From an uncultured Lachnospiraceae bacterium (GTDB taxonomy: Bacteria; Bacillota; Clostridia; Lachnospirales; Lachnospiraceae): a DNA stretch of 64,000 nt. The translations under genes and the position numbers were made by a program. The notes beneath the pieces were generated by a model. It saw nothing but the letters and a program-made list of their open reading frames with translations. It had not been told where the DNA came from and did no database searches. This document shows positions 8,039 to 16,647 of this stretch, in pieces. Where the stretch lies: positions 1 through 64,000 of the forward strand of contig CAJTUA010000016.1 of assembly GCA_910579615.1 (NCBI GenBank). The letters run 5' to 3'. Each line of letters opens with the position of its first letter. Within the stretch, counting starts at the first letter, position 1.

Positions 8039-10471
8039 TTGCGTTTTATTAAAATATTAAGCTTGCAAAAGGGATGGGGCGGTGAATCGGCACCGCATCA
8101 GAAACAGCGCCGTGGTGCGGTATGCCGCTGCCTGCTTCTGACGGTATTTCTGTTCATGGCCGCTCTTACGGGCGCGGCGTGCGGCAGCAAGACAAACCCT
8201 GACCTGATGCTGCATCTGGCTTTTGACGAGGAAGGCGGCACGGCGGCAGGGGACAGTGCGAAGAAATTACAGGATGTGGAGGTACATTACCGCTTTACCC
8301 ATGCGGCGTACACACAGGATATGGAGCCGGAATGGCGGGAAAACGGCGTGGAAAAAGGTTCCCTGCTCTTTGATGGGAGCTCCACCTGGTTAGAGTACAG
8401 CCCGGAGGAAATCGCGGTATCCGGGGATGCCTTTTCCGTCAGCGTGTGGGTGGCGCCGCGCGCGTTTGAGTGGGATGACCCGAACGCGGCAAACGCCGGA
8501 ACCGCGCACCTGACTGCCATTGTCAGCCAGTATGATAAGGCGAAGAAGCAGGGATTTCTCCTTGGCTATCAGCGGTTTGGCAGGCTGTGCTTTGAGGTCG
8601 GAACCGGGGAGGATTGGATTACGCTCTGGGGCGACGGGGAAAATCTGAAAAAGTACGAATGGAACCAGGTGACGGCGACTTTTGACGGGAAGAACGGGCA
8701 GGTCTGTCTGTACCTAAACGGGAAACAAATCGCGTCAACATGGATTGCGATGGATTCCCAGATTAGCCCGGTGGAGAATAAGAAACTTCTGGTTGGCAAG
8801 AATTCGGACGCGGAGCAGATTGCCGCAGGTACGTACAATATGTTTGCAGGACTGATGGATGAGCTGAAGCTTTACAATACCGTGCTTGCCGAGGAGGAGA
8901 TTACAGCGCAGGATGCAGCCCAAAATGCGCCAGAAATCGCGTTTGAGGATATCTGGCTGGAAAACATCCTGACCGGGGATATCTACCGGCCACAGTACCA
9001 CGGCGGACCATATCAGCACTGGATGAATGAGCCGCACGCCCCGGTGTATTATAACGGGATGTATCACCTGTTCTACCAGAGTAATATGGTCGGCCCATAT
9101 TGGCGCAATATCTGCTGGGGGCACCTGGTCAGTGAAGACATGGTGAACTGGAAGCCGGTGAAAGAGGCAATCACGCCGACCGAGAACACCGTTGTGCCGG
9201 ACGGTGTGTGGTCAGGCGGCGCGGCGCTGGATGCAAACGGTGTTCCGCTTTTGTTCTTTACGGCGGGCAACGACAGCTTTGCAAAGGATGGGCTGATTTC
9301 CAACCAAAATATCGGCGTTGCTTACCTGGCAGACCTTTCCGACCCGAACCTGACCGAATGGATAATCTGCGATGAGCTTGCGGTTGCGCAGACGGCAGGG
9401 CAGGGGCGCGTCGGGGAATTCCGTGACCCCCATATCTGGAAAGAAGGGGATATCTGGTGCATGCTGATATGTACAGGGAGCACAAAATCAAGGGGCGGAA
9501 GCGCCATCCTGTACGAGTCGGAAACCTTGGAGCTTAAGGCGGACGGCACGGTGGACATGGACTGGAAATACATGGGTCCGGTCTATGAACTGCAGAATCC
9601 ATCCGCGCTCTACGGTACAAGTTGGGAGCTGCCAATTTTGATTCCGCTGACCAATGAGGCGGGAACCGTGCAGAAATATATTTTCATGATTTCTCCGGCA
9701 CCTGCTTCAACGGCGGATAACAAGGTCTATTATTTCCTGGGCGATTTTGATGTGGAAACGGGGAAATTCACGCCGGACGAGAAATTTGACAATCAGCCCG
9801 CACTGCTTGACTATGGGTGCAATGTATTTACCGGTCCAAGCGTTTTGGTGGACCCGGTGAGCGGGGATGTCTGTGTGTTCAGTATTATGCAGGACCAGAG
9901 GAACGGAGCGGAGCAGGGGTCTGCCGGATGGGCGCACGGTGTCGGCCTGACGAGGAAGCTGTGGCTGAATGAGGACGGAACGGATGTGAAAATTGCACCG
10001 ATTGATGCATTGCATTCACAGGAAGGAGAAGTTCTCGTTGATGCAAAGAATCTGACCATGCAGCAGGCAAATGAGGAATTAACGAAGGTGGAGGGCGACA
10101 TGCTCTATATCCGGGCGGTTCTTGCGCCGAAGGATGAAGAAGAATTTGGTATCCGCGTAAAATCGGACGGGAACCGGAACATGACCTTCTTTACCTACAG
10201 CCCAAGGGAAGGGAAGATTTTCGGCGACACGAAAAATAAGGGAACGGACGCGGCAACGAACAGCGTTTCAGGCTCGCTTTCCCTTGAAAACGGAAAACTG
10301 TCGTTGGAAATCTATGTTGACCGCTCGTTGGTCGAGGCATTTTTCAATGACACAAAAGCCATCACCATGCGCAGCTACGGAGCTTATGAGGCGCAGGGCG
10401 TGGAGCTGTTTTCCTACGGGGATATGGCGGTGGAGAGCTTGTATGTGGCAAGGATGAAGCCTATAACATAA
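8039..10471 (+). CDS. Surface GH32 lipoprotein with LamG domain and altered nucleophile motif
   Basis: Predicted extracellular fructan-acting enzyme of 810 residues. The N-terminus has a basic stretch, a hydrophobic core and a lipobox TGAAC, so it should be anchored outside the membrane. Residues about 55-295 form a LamG/concanavalin-like domain, followed by a GH32 five-bladed propeller and a C-terminal beta-sandwich. The first catalytic motif reads WMNEPHAP (near 327) instead of WMNDPNG, so Glu replaces the nucleophile Asp. RDP (near 461) is kept, and the acid/base region is WELP (near 528) rather than ECPD. I favour the TTG start at 8039, because AGGAGG ends 7 bases before it; a longer frame begins at 7985. 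It likely supplies oligosaccharides to the importer, or acts as a binding protein if inactive. Confidence 0.88.
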   Translation: MRFIKILSLQKGWGGESAPHQKQRRGAVCRCLLLTVFLFMAALTGAACGSKTNPDLMLHLAFDEEGGTAAGDSAKKLQDVEVHYRFTHAAYTQDMEPEWRENGVEKGSLLFDGSSTWLEYSPEEIAVSGDAFSVSVWVAPRAFEWDDPNAANAGTAHLTAIVSQYDKAKKQGFLLGYQRFGRLCFEVGTGEDWITLWGDGENLKKYEWNQVTATFDGKNGQVCLYLNGKQIASTWIAMDSQISPVENKKLLVGKNSDAEQIAAGTYNMFAGLMDELKLYNTVLAEEEITAQDAAQNAPEIAFEDIWLENILTGDIYRPQYHGGPYQHWMNEPHAPVYYNGMYHLFYQSNMVGPYWRNICWGHLVSEDMVNWKPVKEAITPTENTVVPDGVWSGGAALDANGVPLLFFTAGNDSFAKDGLISNQNIGVAYLADLSDPNLTEWIICDELAVAQTAGQGRVGEFRDPHIWKEGDIWCMLICTGSTKSRGGSAILYESETLELKADGTVDMDWKYMGPVYELQNPSALYGTSWELPILIPLTNEAGTVQKYIFMISPAPASTADNKVYYFLGDFDVETGKFTPDEKFDNQPALLDYGCNVFTGPSVLVDPVSGDVCVFSIMQDQRNGAEQGSAGWAHGVGLTRKLWLNEDGTDVKIAPIDALHSQEGEVLVDAKNLTMQQANEELTKVEGDMLYIRAVLAPKDEEEFGIRVKSDGNRNMTFFTYSPREGKIFGDTKNKGTDAATNSVSGSLSLENGKLSLEIYVDRSLVEAFFNDTKAITMRSYGAYEAQGVELFSYGDMAVESLYVARMKPIT

Positions 10472-10557
10472 AAGGGGCAAAAGTTTGGCGGTGGCTGCTT
10501 TGCAAAAGGGAAGCATTTTGGAGAAATGCTCCCAAAAAGAATCAGGAGGGGAATGTT

Positions 10558-12744
10558 ATGAACAGAAAAATTGCGGCAAGGGCGTTTTTTGGCCTTGCCA
10601 TGGCAGGGATGCTTTTCGGGTGCGTTGGCTGCGGCAAGGACGGCGCGGATACCGGGGAAGATTCAAAAAAGCCGTCAGAACCAGCGGCGGATATTGTAAA
10701 CGGCAGCTTTGAGGCGGAGCATGAGAGCGGGCAGTGGGCGGGATGGACGCGCTCGGGTTCCTCCTTTAATGTAAGGGGCTTAAGCGATGCGGCAGAGATG
10801 AACGGTGTGGAAATTGAAAAAGATGGAAACTACTTTTTCTGCGGCACCGCGGCGGATAACCCGGCAATGAAAGGAACGCTGACTTCGGATGTGTTTACGC
10901 TTGGCGGAAACGGGTTTATTACCTTTAAGATGGGCGGCGGGAAAAATACAGAAAAAGTGTATGTGGAATTTTTCGAGGAGGGAAATGACACCGCCATTGC
11001 AAAGGTTGCGAACACGGACTGCGACGGGATTTTCATTACGGACCATCTGATTACGAAGGTCGTGGATTTGTCAGGCTATGTCGGTAAAAATATTTACATT
11101 AAGGTGACGGACAATGATGACGGCTTTGATTATGCCTACGTGAACCTGGATGCTTTTAAGGTTTGCACCACGCAGGAGGAGGTAAAAGCTGCCGAGGCGG
11201 ATTACAAGCGCCAGATAGAGGCATACGGCGAGAAGCCGTTTGAGGAGGATGAGACTTTAAACACCATCAAAAACGGCGGCTTTGAGACGGGTGATTTGAC
11301 CGGATGGAAGGTGTTGGGAGGAACCGCCTATACCAACCAGGGCGTTGTTTCGACGGGTCAGATGTACTGGGGCGACCGCAGCGTATACGGCGAAGGGGAG
11401 TATTACCTTGACGGAAGCAACAACGGCGCGATTGCGGAAAGCCTGACTGGTTCCGTCCGCTCGACGAAATTCACCCTTGGCGGGGACGGCTACATCAGCT
11501 TTATGATTGGTGCGGGCAACCAGAAATGCTATGTTGCCGTGTGCGACGGCAATACCGATGAGGAGCTGATTCAGGTCGAGAACACATATTTTAATGACCC
11601 GGCACTCGCGCTCAACCTGCTTCGCGTCTATGTGGATGCAAGCGAGTATAAGGGCAGGGTACTTTACTTAAAGGTGGTAGATAACAACGACGGCGGCGGT
11701 TTCGCATTTATGAATGTGGACGATTTTAGGGTTTCCATGACGCTTGATGAGGTGGCGGCACTGGAACTGGAGCAGTTGGAGAAAATCAAGAATGAGACAT
11801 ACAATTCCGCTACATACGATGATTTGGCTGCACTTCTGAATTACTATAACAATTATCCATATCCGGTGCCACTGGCGGCGTTGGTAATGAATTCCTACGT
11901 CGGGCATCAGGTTGTGGATTGCGGCACGGTTGACCTGACCGCGTTCCTTAAGGATGCAGGGGCAGTTTACGGGGATACGCCTGTGACAGACTTTAAGATT
12001 TTAAAGGTGGCTTTTGAAGGAACAGAATACACAGAAGGCTTTGATGCCTTTGATATGGGCAAAGCGGGATGCTATGACGTAACTTATGGGGTTTCTTATG
12101 AAGGAAAGGCTGCCGAGGCACATTTTACGGTTGTTGCGATGGCGGACCGCAATTCGGTCGCAAACGGCGGCTTTGAATCCGGGAATCTCGCAGGTTGGAC
12201 GGTGCTTGCCGATGGCTGGAGCTATGTGGACGGGCAGGCAGCAGGCGTGGTTTCCGCAGAGAATTATTGGGGTGAGGCACTGCCGTACAACCAGGCGGGC
12301 AACTACCATCTGGACGGATGGAACAACGGCATTGATGAGGGCAGTACCTGGTCGGTAAGGTCAACCAATTTCACCCTTGCAGGCTCCGGGTTCATTTCCG
12401 TGCGCATGGGCGGCCATGCGGCAGCGGTGCGCGTGTATAAGGCGGACGGCACAGAAATCGGACATTATCAGCAGAACCGTTTTAGTGATGTCAATTTCCC
12501 GAGCCTTGCAGCGGGTGGTTCCTGGGCGGACATGGGAACCTATGTCATGGATTTGTCGGCGTATCTTGGCGAGGAACTCTATCTTGAGCTTTGTGACGAG
12601 CAGGCGGACGGTTGGGCGCACGCGTTCTTTGATGAGGTGGTAACTTATTACGAGGAAGTGCCGGATTACGCGAACAATGCCGACAGTGTTCCGGATGGCG
12701 GCACGGGGGAGGAAGTTAAGATTCCGTGGCAGTTGTTGGAGTAG
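10558..12744 (+). CDS. Lipoprotein with three carbohydrate-binding-like repeats
   Basis: Exported lipoprotein of 728 residues with no recognised catalytic domain. The signal ends at a Cys-containing lipobox (LFGC or GCVGC). Three related modules start with NGSFEAE (about 47), NGGFETGD (about 239) and NGGFESGN (about 535); each contains a Trp-rich opening, an FTL(G/A)G strand and an aspartate-rich end (VVDNNDGG type), as in beta-sandwich carbohydrate-binding modules of the CBM4/9-like fold. A Pro-rich segment and an Ig-like stretch separate modules 2 and 3. AGGAGGGG precedes the ATG. As the last gene of the fructan operon it probably holds polysaccharide at the cell surface next to the GH32 lipoprotein; the ligand is inferred. 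Confidence 0.82.
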   Translation: MNRKIAARAFFGLAMAGMLFGCVGCGKDGADTGEDSKKPSEPAADIVNGSFEAEHESGQWAGWTRSGSSFNVRGLSDAAEMNGVEIEKDGNYFFCGTAADNPAMKGTLTSDVFTLGGNGFITFKMGGGKNTEKVYVEFFEEGNDTAIAKVANTDCDGIFITDHLITKVVDLSGYVGKNIYIKVTDNDDGFDYAYVNLDAFKVCTTQEEVKAAEADYKRQIEAYGEKPFEEDETLNTIKNGGFETGDLTGWKVLGGTAYTNQGVVSTGQMYWGDRSVYGEGEYYLDGSNNGAIAESLTGSVRSTKFTLGGDGYISFMIGAGNQKCYVAVCDGNTDEELIQVENTYFNDPALALNLLRVYVDASEYKGRVLYLKVVDNNDGGGFAFMNVDDFRVSMTLDEVAALELEQLEKIKNETYNSATYDDLAALLNYYNNYPYPVPLAALVMNSYVGHQVVDCGTVDLTAFLKDAGAVYGDTPVTDFKILKVAFEGTEYTEGFDAFDMGKAGCYDVTYGVSYEGKAAEAHFTVVAMADRNSVANGGFESGNLAGWTVLADGWSYVDGQAAGVVSAENYWGEALPYNQAGNYHLDGWNNGIDEGSTWSVRSTNFTLAGSGFISVRMGGHAAAVRVYKADGTEIGHYQQNRFSDVNFPSLAAGGSWADMGTYVMDLSAYLGEELYLELCDEQADGWAHAFFDEVVTYYEEVPDYANNADSVPDGGTGEEVKIPWQLLE

Positions 12745-12902
12745 GGCAGTGGGCGGCAGTAGGCAGCAGTAGAAATTCTCTGAAAATATTCTCTGGCATG
12801 GGGCGGAGTAATTTACAGTCCGAAGAAAAGTAGTTTCAGACACATAAAGAAGAAAGCAGTGTTCAGGCATACCATAAAAGAATAATTGCGAAATAAAAAA
12901 AG

Positions 12903-12998
12903 TTGTCGCAGGAAGAAAAAGCATGGCAAAATGCGGTGGGATTTCCATTTGCAAAACACGTATTTTGCGTATTGTCTGCTTCCTGCGGCAATTTTTTT
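12903..12998. repeat. Terminator-like palindromic element, family A copy 1
   Basis: TTGTCGCAGGAAG (12903-12915) pairs with CTTCCTGCGGCAA (12979-12991), 12 of 13 positions; inner arms GCAAAATGCG and CGTATTTTGC also pair. A run of A precedes and a run of T follows the stem, so it can act as a terminator in both directions. It ends the fructan operon. Related copies are at 23121-23208 and 56898-56992. Apart from this and a promoter at 13106, I see nothing in 12745-13337. Confidence 0.7.
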
Positions 12999-13105
12999 GA
13001 TGACTGCCTGATTTTTAAAAGATTGCCTGATTAAAAAAACTGCCTGAAGGGGAAAATTGCCTGGTGAGAAGCAAAAAACAGGCTCCGTTGTGCGGAAAAA
13101 AGAAG

Positions 13106-13134
13106 TTGATAAATGCATTTTGCCGCATTATAAT
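13106..13134 (+). promoter_or_regulatory. Promoter of the XRE-methyltransferase gene
   Basis: TTGATA (13106-13111) and TATAAT (13129-13134) with a 17-base spacer, about 200 bases upstream of the start codon. Confidence 0.65.
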
Positions 13135-13337
13135 TCTGGATATATTCTATGGGTGAGTTTGTTCGCAAAAACAGCGAAAGACAAAACAATTTTCCTGTGT
13201 TACGCTATAGAAGTCAATAACAGTGTATGCCGGATGGCGCTAAGTGAAATTTTGAGAAGGGAACATAAGAAAAATTTTACGGTTGGATGTCGGCGCAGGG
13301 AGGCATATGCGGAAACCAAAACAGGAGGATTGAGAAA

Positions 13338-14447
13338 ATGCAGTTAAGAATCGCGGAATTAAGAAAGAAGAATAATATGACCCAGCAGGAACTTGGCGAC
13401 CTGCTCTCGGTCTCCTACCAGACGGTCAGCAAATGGGAAAACGGCGTGGTGCTGCCGGATGTAACGATGCTGCCGAAGCTTTCCCGCTGCTTTTGCGTGT
13501 CCGTGGACGCGCTGCTTGGTCTGGTGCCGCTCTCGCAGGATTACCAGCCGTCGGATTCCGGATGCAAAGAATACTGGGCGGGGCGCGTGGACTATCTGAA
13601 ACGCACGAGGAGGGCGATGTGGAACGAAGATTATCTTCGTTTTCTTGTGCGGGAAGTATGGAAGATTGAGCGCCCGGTGGAGCTTTTGGACTGCGGCTGT
13701 GGCTGTGGGGCAATGGGGCGGATGCTGTTTCGGCTTTTGCCAAAGGGCAGCCGCTACTTGGGCGTTGATTTCTCGGAGGAAATGCTTGCGTCCGCAAAAG
13801 AATTGTTCGCGTCTGAGGGCGTGCCGGCGGAATTTGTCCGTGCTGACCTTTTCGCATGGGAGAGCGCAAAGAGATATGATATGGTAATTGGTCAGGCGCT
13901 GCTGCGCCACGTTGACTGCGGGGAGCGCCTGCTTAAGAAGATGATTGCCCAAACGAAGGCAGGCGGGCTGGTGGTCAGCATGGAATGCAACCGTGAATTT
14001 GAGGCGGACGGGCTTTATGTGGAGGGGATGGATTACGCTGGCCTTTGCACCTGCACCGGGTTAAAAAAGCTCTGGCAGACGGAGCTTTCCATGCAGAACC
14101 GCGACTATTCGATTGCGATGAAAATTCCGCACTATATGCGCAGGGCGGGGCTTAGGGATGTTGACTGCCGGATGAATGACCGGGTGAATTTTCTATGTCC
14201 GGGGCAGGAGGACTACGACAGGAGACTTACAGATGTCATCTGTGCCGACCACTGGGATGATGAGAAGACGGACGAGGAAACGGAGAAGGATATCGCGTAT
14301 TTTATCAATCATGGGATGAGCCGGAAGGAAGCGGAGGATTACTGCGCGCAACAGAATGGGATTGTGCGGTATTTAAAACAGCATAGGGGTGATGTGGCGT
14401 TTACGAAGTTTGGTGGGATTATGATATCGTTTGGATGGAAGGTGTGA
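13338..14447 (+). CDS. XRE-type DNA-binding domain fused to a SAM-dependent methyltransferase
   Basis: Two-domain protein of 369 residues. Residues 1-60 are a Cro/CI-type helix-turn-helix (MTQQELGDLLSVSYQTVSKW). After a linker, a class I methyltransferase begins; the glycine-rich SAM-binding motif LLDCGCGCGAMG is near residue 117 and the acidic post-I residue lies in YLGVDFSEEM. A Lys/Asp-rich C-terminal part follows. The ATG at 13338 follows AGGAGG at 13323-13328. It probably regulates its own expression and methylates a small molecule or drug-like compound; no substrate can be named. It could also act as a regulator whose methyltransferase domain senses SAM. It is transcribed alone or with the next gene. 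Confidence 0.85.
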   Translation: MQLRIAELRKKNNMTQQELGDLLSVSYQTVSKWENGVVLPDVTMLPKLSRCFCVSVDALLGLVPLSQDYQPSDSGCKEYWAGRVDYLKRTRRAMWNEDYLRFLVREVWKIERPVELLDCGCGCGAMGRMLFRLLPKGSRYLGVDFSEEMLASAKELFASEGVPAEFVRADLFAWESAKRYDMVIGQALLRHVDCGERLLKKMIAQTKAGGLVVSMECNREFEADGLYVEGMDYAGLCTCTGLKKLWQTELSMQNRDYSIAMKIPHYMRRAGLRDVDCRMNDRVNFLCPGQEDYDRRLTDVICADHWDDEKTDEETEKDIAYFINHGMSRKEAEDYCAQQNGIVRYLKQHRGDVAFTKFGGIMISFGWKV

Positions 14448-14475
14448 TTGCAGAAGGGGTGGGAGGAGTGTTCCG

Positions 14476-14664
14476 GCGTACTTAAGGAGTGCGAGAAAAG
14501 AACGGGTACAGAGAATAAGAGCCGGAAAGTGGAGTAATCCAGTGCACTTGAAAAGTGCAGAGAAGAGACAGGACGGAGAAAACAGGAGCGGGAAAGCGAA
14601 GCGCCCCAGCGCACTTGGGAAGTGCAGAGAAGAGGAAAGCAGAGAAAACAGGAGCGGATGGAAA
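14476..14664 (+). repeat. Tandem repeat of about 67 bases in a leader (2.8 copies)
   Basis: Three units start at 14476, 14542 and 14609 (GCGTACTTA, GTGCACTTG, GCGCACTTG). Units 2 and 3 are close copies, each opening with a small hairpin (GCACTTGAAAAGTGC and GCACTTGGGAAGTGC) and ending in AACAGGAGCGG. Unit 1 is diverged. The last unit supplies the GGAG ribosome site of the double-MerR gene; the earlier copies duplicate that site upstream. Confidence 0.75.
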
Positions 14665-15498
14665 ATGAAAAAATTAGAAAATATCAGGAAAAAATTCCGG
14701 ATTGGGGAGCTTTCACAGATTACCGGGGTGAAATCAGGAACCATCCGCTTCTATGAGAAATGCGGTTTCCTGGCACCGGCACAACGTCTGCCGAACGGCT
14801 ATCGGATATTCGATGAGAGACATATTTATCAGGTTCGCATATGCAGGCTCGTATTTGGCGGTTTTGTCAACAAGCGGCTGCGGAAAATCAGCATGGAATT
14901 GATTTGGGCGGCGGGGAAATGGGATTTGGAGGCGTATGAAAAGGCAGCAGAGGATTATCTGCAGGCAGTGCAGAAGGATATCGGAGGGACAAAAAAGGCG
15001 GTTGCTGTGGTGCTCGGGAAGACGGGGGCGTTAAAGCCGGAGGATGGGGCAGGAAGGATGCACCATTTTGATGGGCAGACGGATAAACCGGAAGATTGTT
15101 CTGTGAAGGACACCTGTTCGAAAAAGCAGGCAGCAGCATTGGTTGGGGTCACGCCGGAAGCAATTCGGAACTGGGAGCGCAACGGCTTGCTCGGGCAAAC
15201 GCCGCCCTACCAGAAACGTTTTTACTCCCCGTGGGTCATCGAGCGCATGTATGTGATACGTCTGCTGCTAGATAATGGTTACAGTATGATGGCAGTAAAG
15301 AGCTTTTTTGCAAAATTTGATGAGGGAGACGGGCAGGCGGCGGTTTCGGTGCTTATGAACCCGGGGGAGAGTGAAACGCTGATTTACCGGGCAGACCGGT
15401 ATATGGAAACACTTCTGCATACGGAGGAGAAGGCGAAACAGCTTTGTGGATTGTTGGAAGAAATGCGCGCTGTGCTTAAAAAGAATTCTATTTTATAA
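14665..15498 (+). CDS. Regulator with two MerR-type DNA-binding domains
   Basis: Protein of 277 residues carrying two MerR-like winged helices. The first (about 12-80) reads FRIGELSQITGVKSGTIRFY and NGYRIFDERH. The second (about 150-225) reads SKKQAAALVGVTPEAIRNWE and RFYSPWVIERMYVIRLLL. Both keep the helix-turn-helix and wing Arg-Tyr/Phe pattern. Between them is a short helical stretch and a Gly/Asp-rich linker; after the second comes a helical tail. No metal-binding cysteine cluster is evident at the C-terminus. A classical MerR protein has one such domain and dimerises; here one chain may bind two half sites. The start is the first ATG after GGAGCGG. The effector is unknown. Confidence 0.8.
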   Translation: MKKLENIRKKFRIGELSQITGVKSGTIRFYEKCGFLAPAQRLPNGYRIFDERHIYQVRICRLVFGGFVNKRLRKISMELIWAAGKWDLEAYEKAAEDYLQAVQKDIGGTKKAVAVVLGKTGALKPEDGAGRMHHFDGQTDKPEDCSVKDTCSKKQAAALVGVTPEAIRNWERNGLLGQTPPYQKRFYSPWVIERMYVIRLLLDNGYSMMAVKSFFAKFDEGDGQAAVSVLMNPGESETLIYRADRYMETLLHTEEKAKQLCGLLEEMRAVLKKNSIL

Positions 15499-15520
15499 AA
15501 ACAAAACCTTGCATTTGTAC

Positions 15521-15598
15521 ACCACCTTTTTGAGAAATGTTATGATGATGGTATAACCGAGAAAACAGGTTCACAACATAATCTTTCAGAAAGGTGGT
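15521..15598 (+). promoter_or_regulatory. Inverted repeat covering the esterase promoter and ribosome site
   Basis: ACCACCTTTTTG (15521-15532) pairs with CAGAAAGGTGGT (15587-15598), 11 of 12 positions. The right arm contains the AAGGTGG ribosome site of the next gene and is followed by six T, so it could act either as the terminator of the upstream gene or as a stem hiding the ribosome site. A weak promoter TTGAGA (15530-15535) and TATAAC (15552-15557), spacer 16, lies in the loop region. Confidence 0.45.
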
Positions 15599-15605
15599 TT
15601 TTTGA

Positions 15606-16493
15606 ATGAGGCATTTTCAGGTAAATGTGCGGAAAACGCCAACGGAATATGGGTTTATGCCAACGATGCAGCTGTACCTGGTGGATGGGGGAAGCAAAAA
15701 AAGACCAATTGTGCTGATTGCCCCGGGCGGCGGATATACGACGCTGTGTACGGATTCCGACGGGGATAGGGTGGCAATGCAGTACAACGCGGCAGGTTTT
15801 CATGCAGCCGTGCTTGGCTACAGCGTACAACCACATCACTTCCCGGAGCCGCAGCAGGATATGCTGCTTGCAATTCGGATACTGCGGGAAAATGCAGAGG
15901 AATGGAGAATTCGCGAGGATGCGATTGCCATCTGCGGTTTTTCGGCAGGCGGTCATCTGTGCGCGAGCGTGAGTACACTCTGGCAGCGGATGGGGAAGGA
16001 TGGAATACTGGATTGCAAAACAGAGACCACCGCAGTGCAAAATGCCACGACTAAAGATTGTTCTGGGAACGTGGAGGCAGCGCAAAAACAGACAATGCCG
16101 GACTCCCCATACCGCCCGAATGCCGCGATTCTATGCTATGCAATCCTTACAACGCGCCTTGGGCATTGTAAGGATTTCTTGGCAGGGCATGTCGGCGGGG
16201 ATGAAGAAAAGCTGCATCTGGCAGCGCCTGATAGGCAGGTAGGCGAGCAGACGCCGCCGACCTTTTTGTATGGCACGTTTGAAGACAAACTGACCAATGT
16301 GGAAAATATCCTTTATTATTCGGAACAGCTCAGCAAATACAATGTATCGTTTGAGAGCCATATTTTTCCGAAAGGAAACCACGGCGCGCCCTGGTGTGAC
16401 GATACCATCTGGGCAAAACCAGCGCGGGGAAGGGATTATAATTATATCCGGCTGTCAGTGGAGTGGATGCGGGAACTGTTTGGATTGTTGTAA
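15606..16493 (+). CDS. Alpha/beta-hydrolase esterase (acetyl-esterase-like)
   Basis: Cytoplasmic serine hydrolase of 295 residues related to acetyl xylan esterase and endo-beta-xylanase-associated esterases. The oxyanion-hole segment IAPGGGY is near residue 38 and the nucleophile elbow GFSAGG near 110-115; a late His (GNHGAP, about 260) and an acidic residue complete a likely triad. There is an unusual Gln/Thr/Lys-rich stretch near residues 138-165, absent from typical relatives, just before the FLAGHVGGDEEK helix. No signal peptide. It may deacetylate imported sugars; the substrate is not evident. The ATG at 15606 follows AAGGTGG. Confidence 0.85.
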   Translation: MRHFQVNVRKTPTEYGFMPTMQLYLVDGGSKKRPIVLIAPGGGYTTLCTDSDGDRVAMQYNAAGFHAAVLGYSVQPHHFPEPQQDMLLAIRILRENAEEWRIREDAIAICGFSAGGHLCASVSTLWQRMGKDGILDCKTETTAVQNATTKDCSGNVEAAQKQTMPDSPYRPNAAILCYAILTTRLGHCKDFLAGHVGGDEEKLHLAAPDRQVGEQTPPTFLYGTFEDKLTNVENILYYSEQLSKYNVSFESHIFPKGNHGAPWCDDTIWAKPARGRDYNYIRLSVEWMRELFGLL

Positions 16494-16529
16494 GCAAGGA
16501 ACTGGAAGGGCGTATACGGGACTAAAAAA

Positions 16530-16630
16530 CAGTATACGCCCGAACAGTGCCCGGAAGCGATTTTTGGGAGCAGGGCGGACAAAAACCGCTTCCACGGTTG
16601 AAGGGAACTGGAAGGGCGAATACGGAACTT
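16530..16630 (+). repeat. Structured repeat, family B copy 1 (with a partial tail upstream)
   Basis: Nested pairing: AGTATACGCCC with GGGCGAATAC (one mismatch), AGTGCCC with GGGAACT, and GGAAGCG-TTTTTG with CAAAAACCGCTTCC, closing on a loop GGAGCAGGGCGGA. It is followed by ACGGAACTTAAAATAGGAG, which contains the ribosome site of the next gene. At 16497-16526 lies the tail of another unit (GGAACTGGAAGGGCGTATAC), whose arm also pairs with the left arm of this copy. Other copies are at 38637-38735 and 39872-40055. Confidence 0.75.
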
Positions 16631-16647
16631 AAAATAGGAGAAATAAA

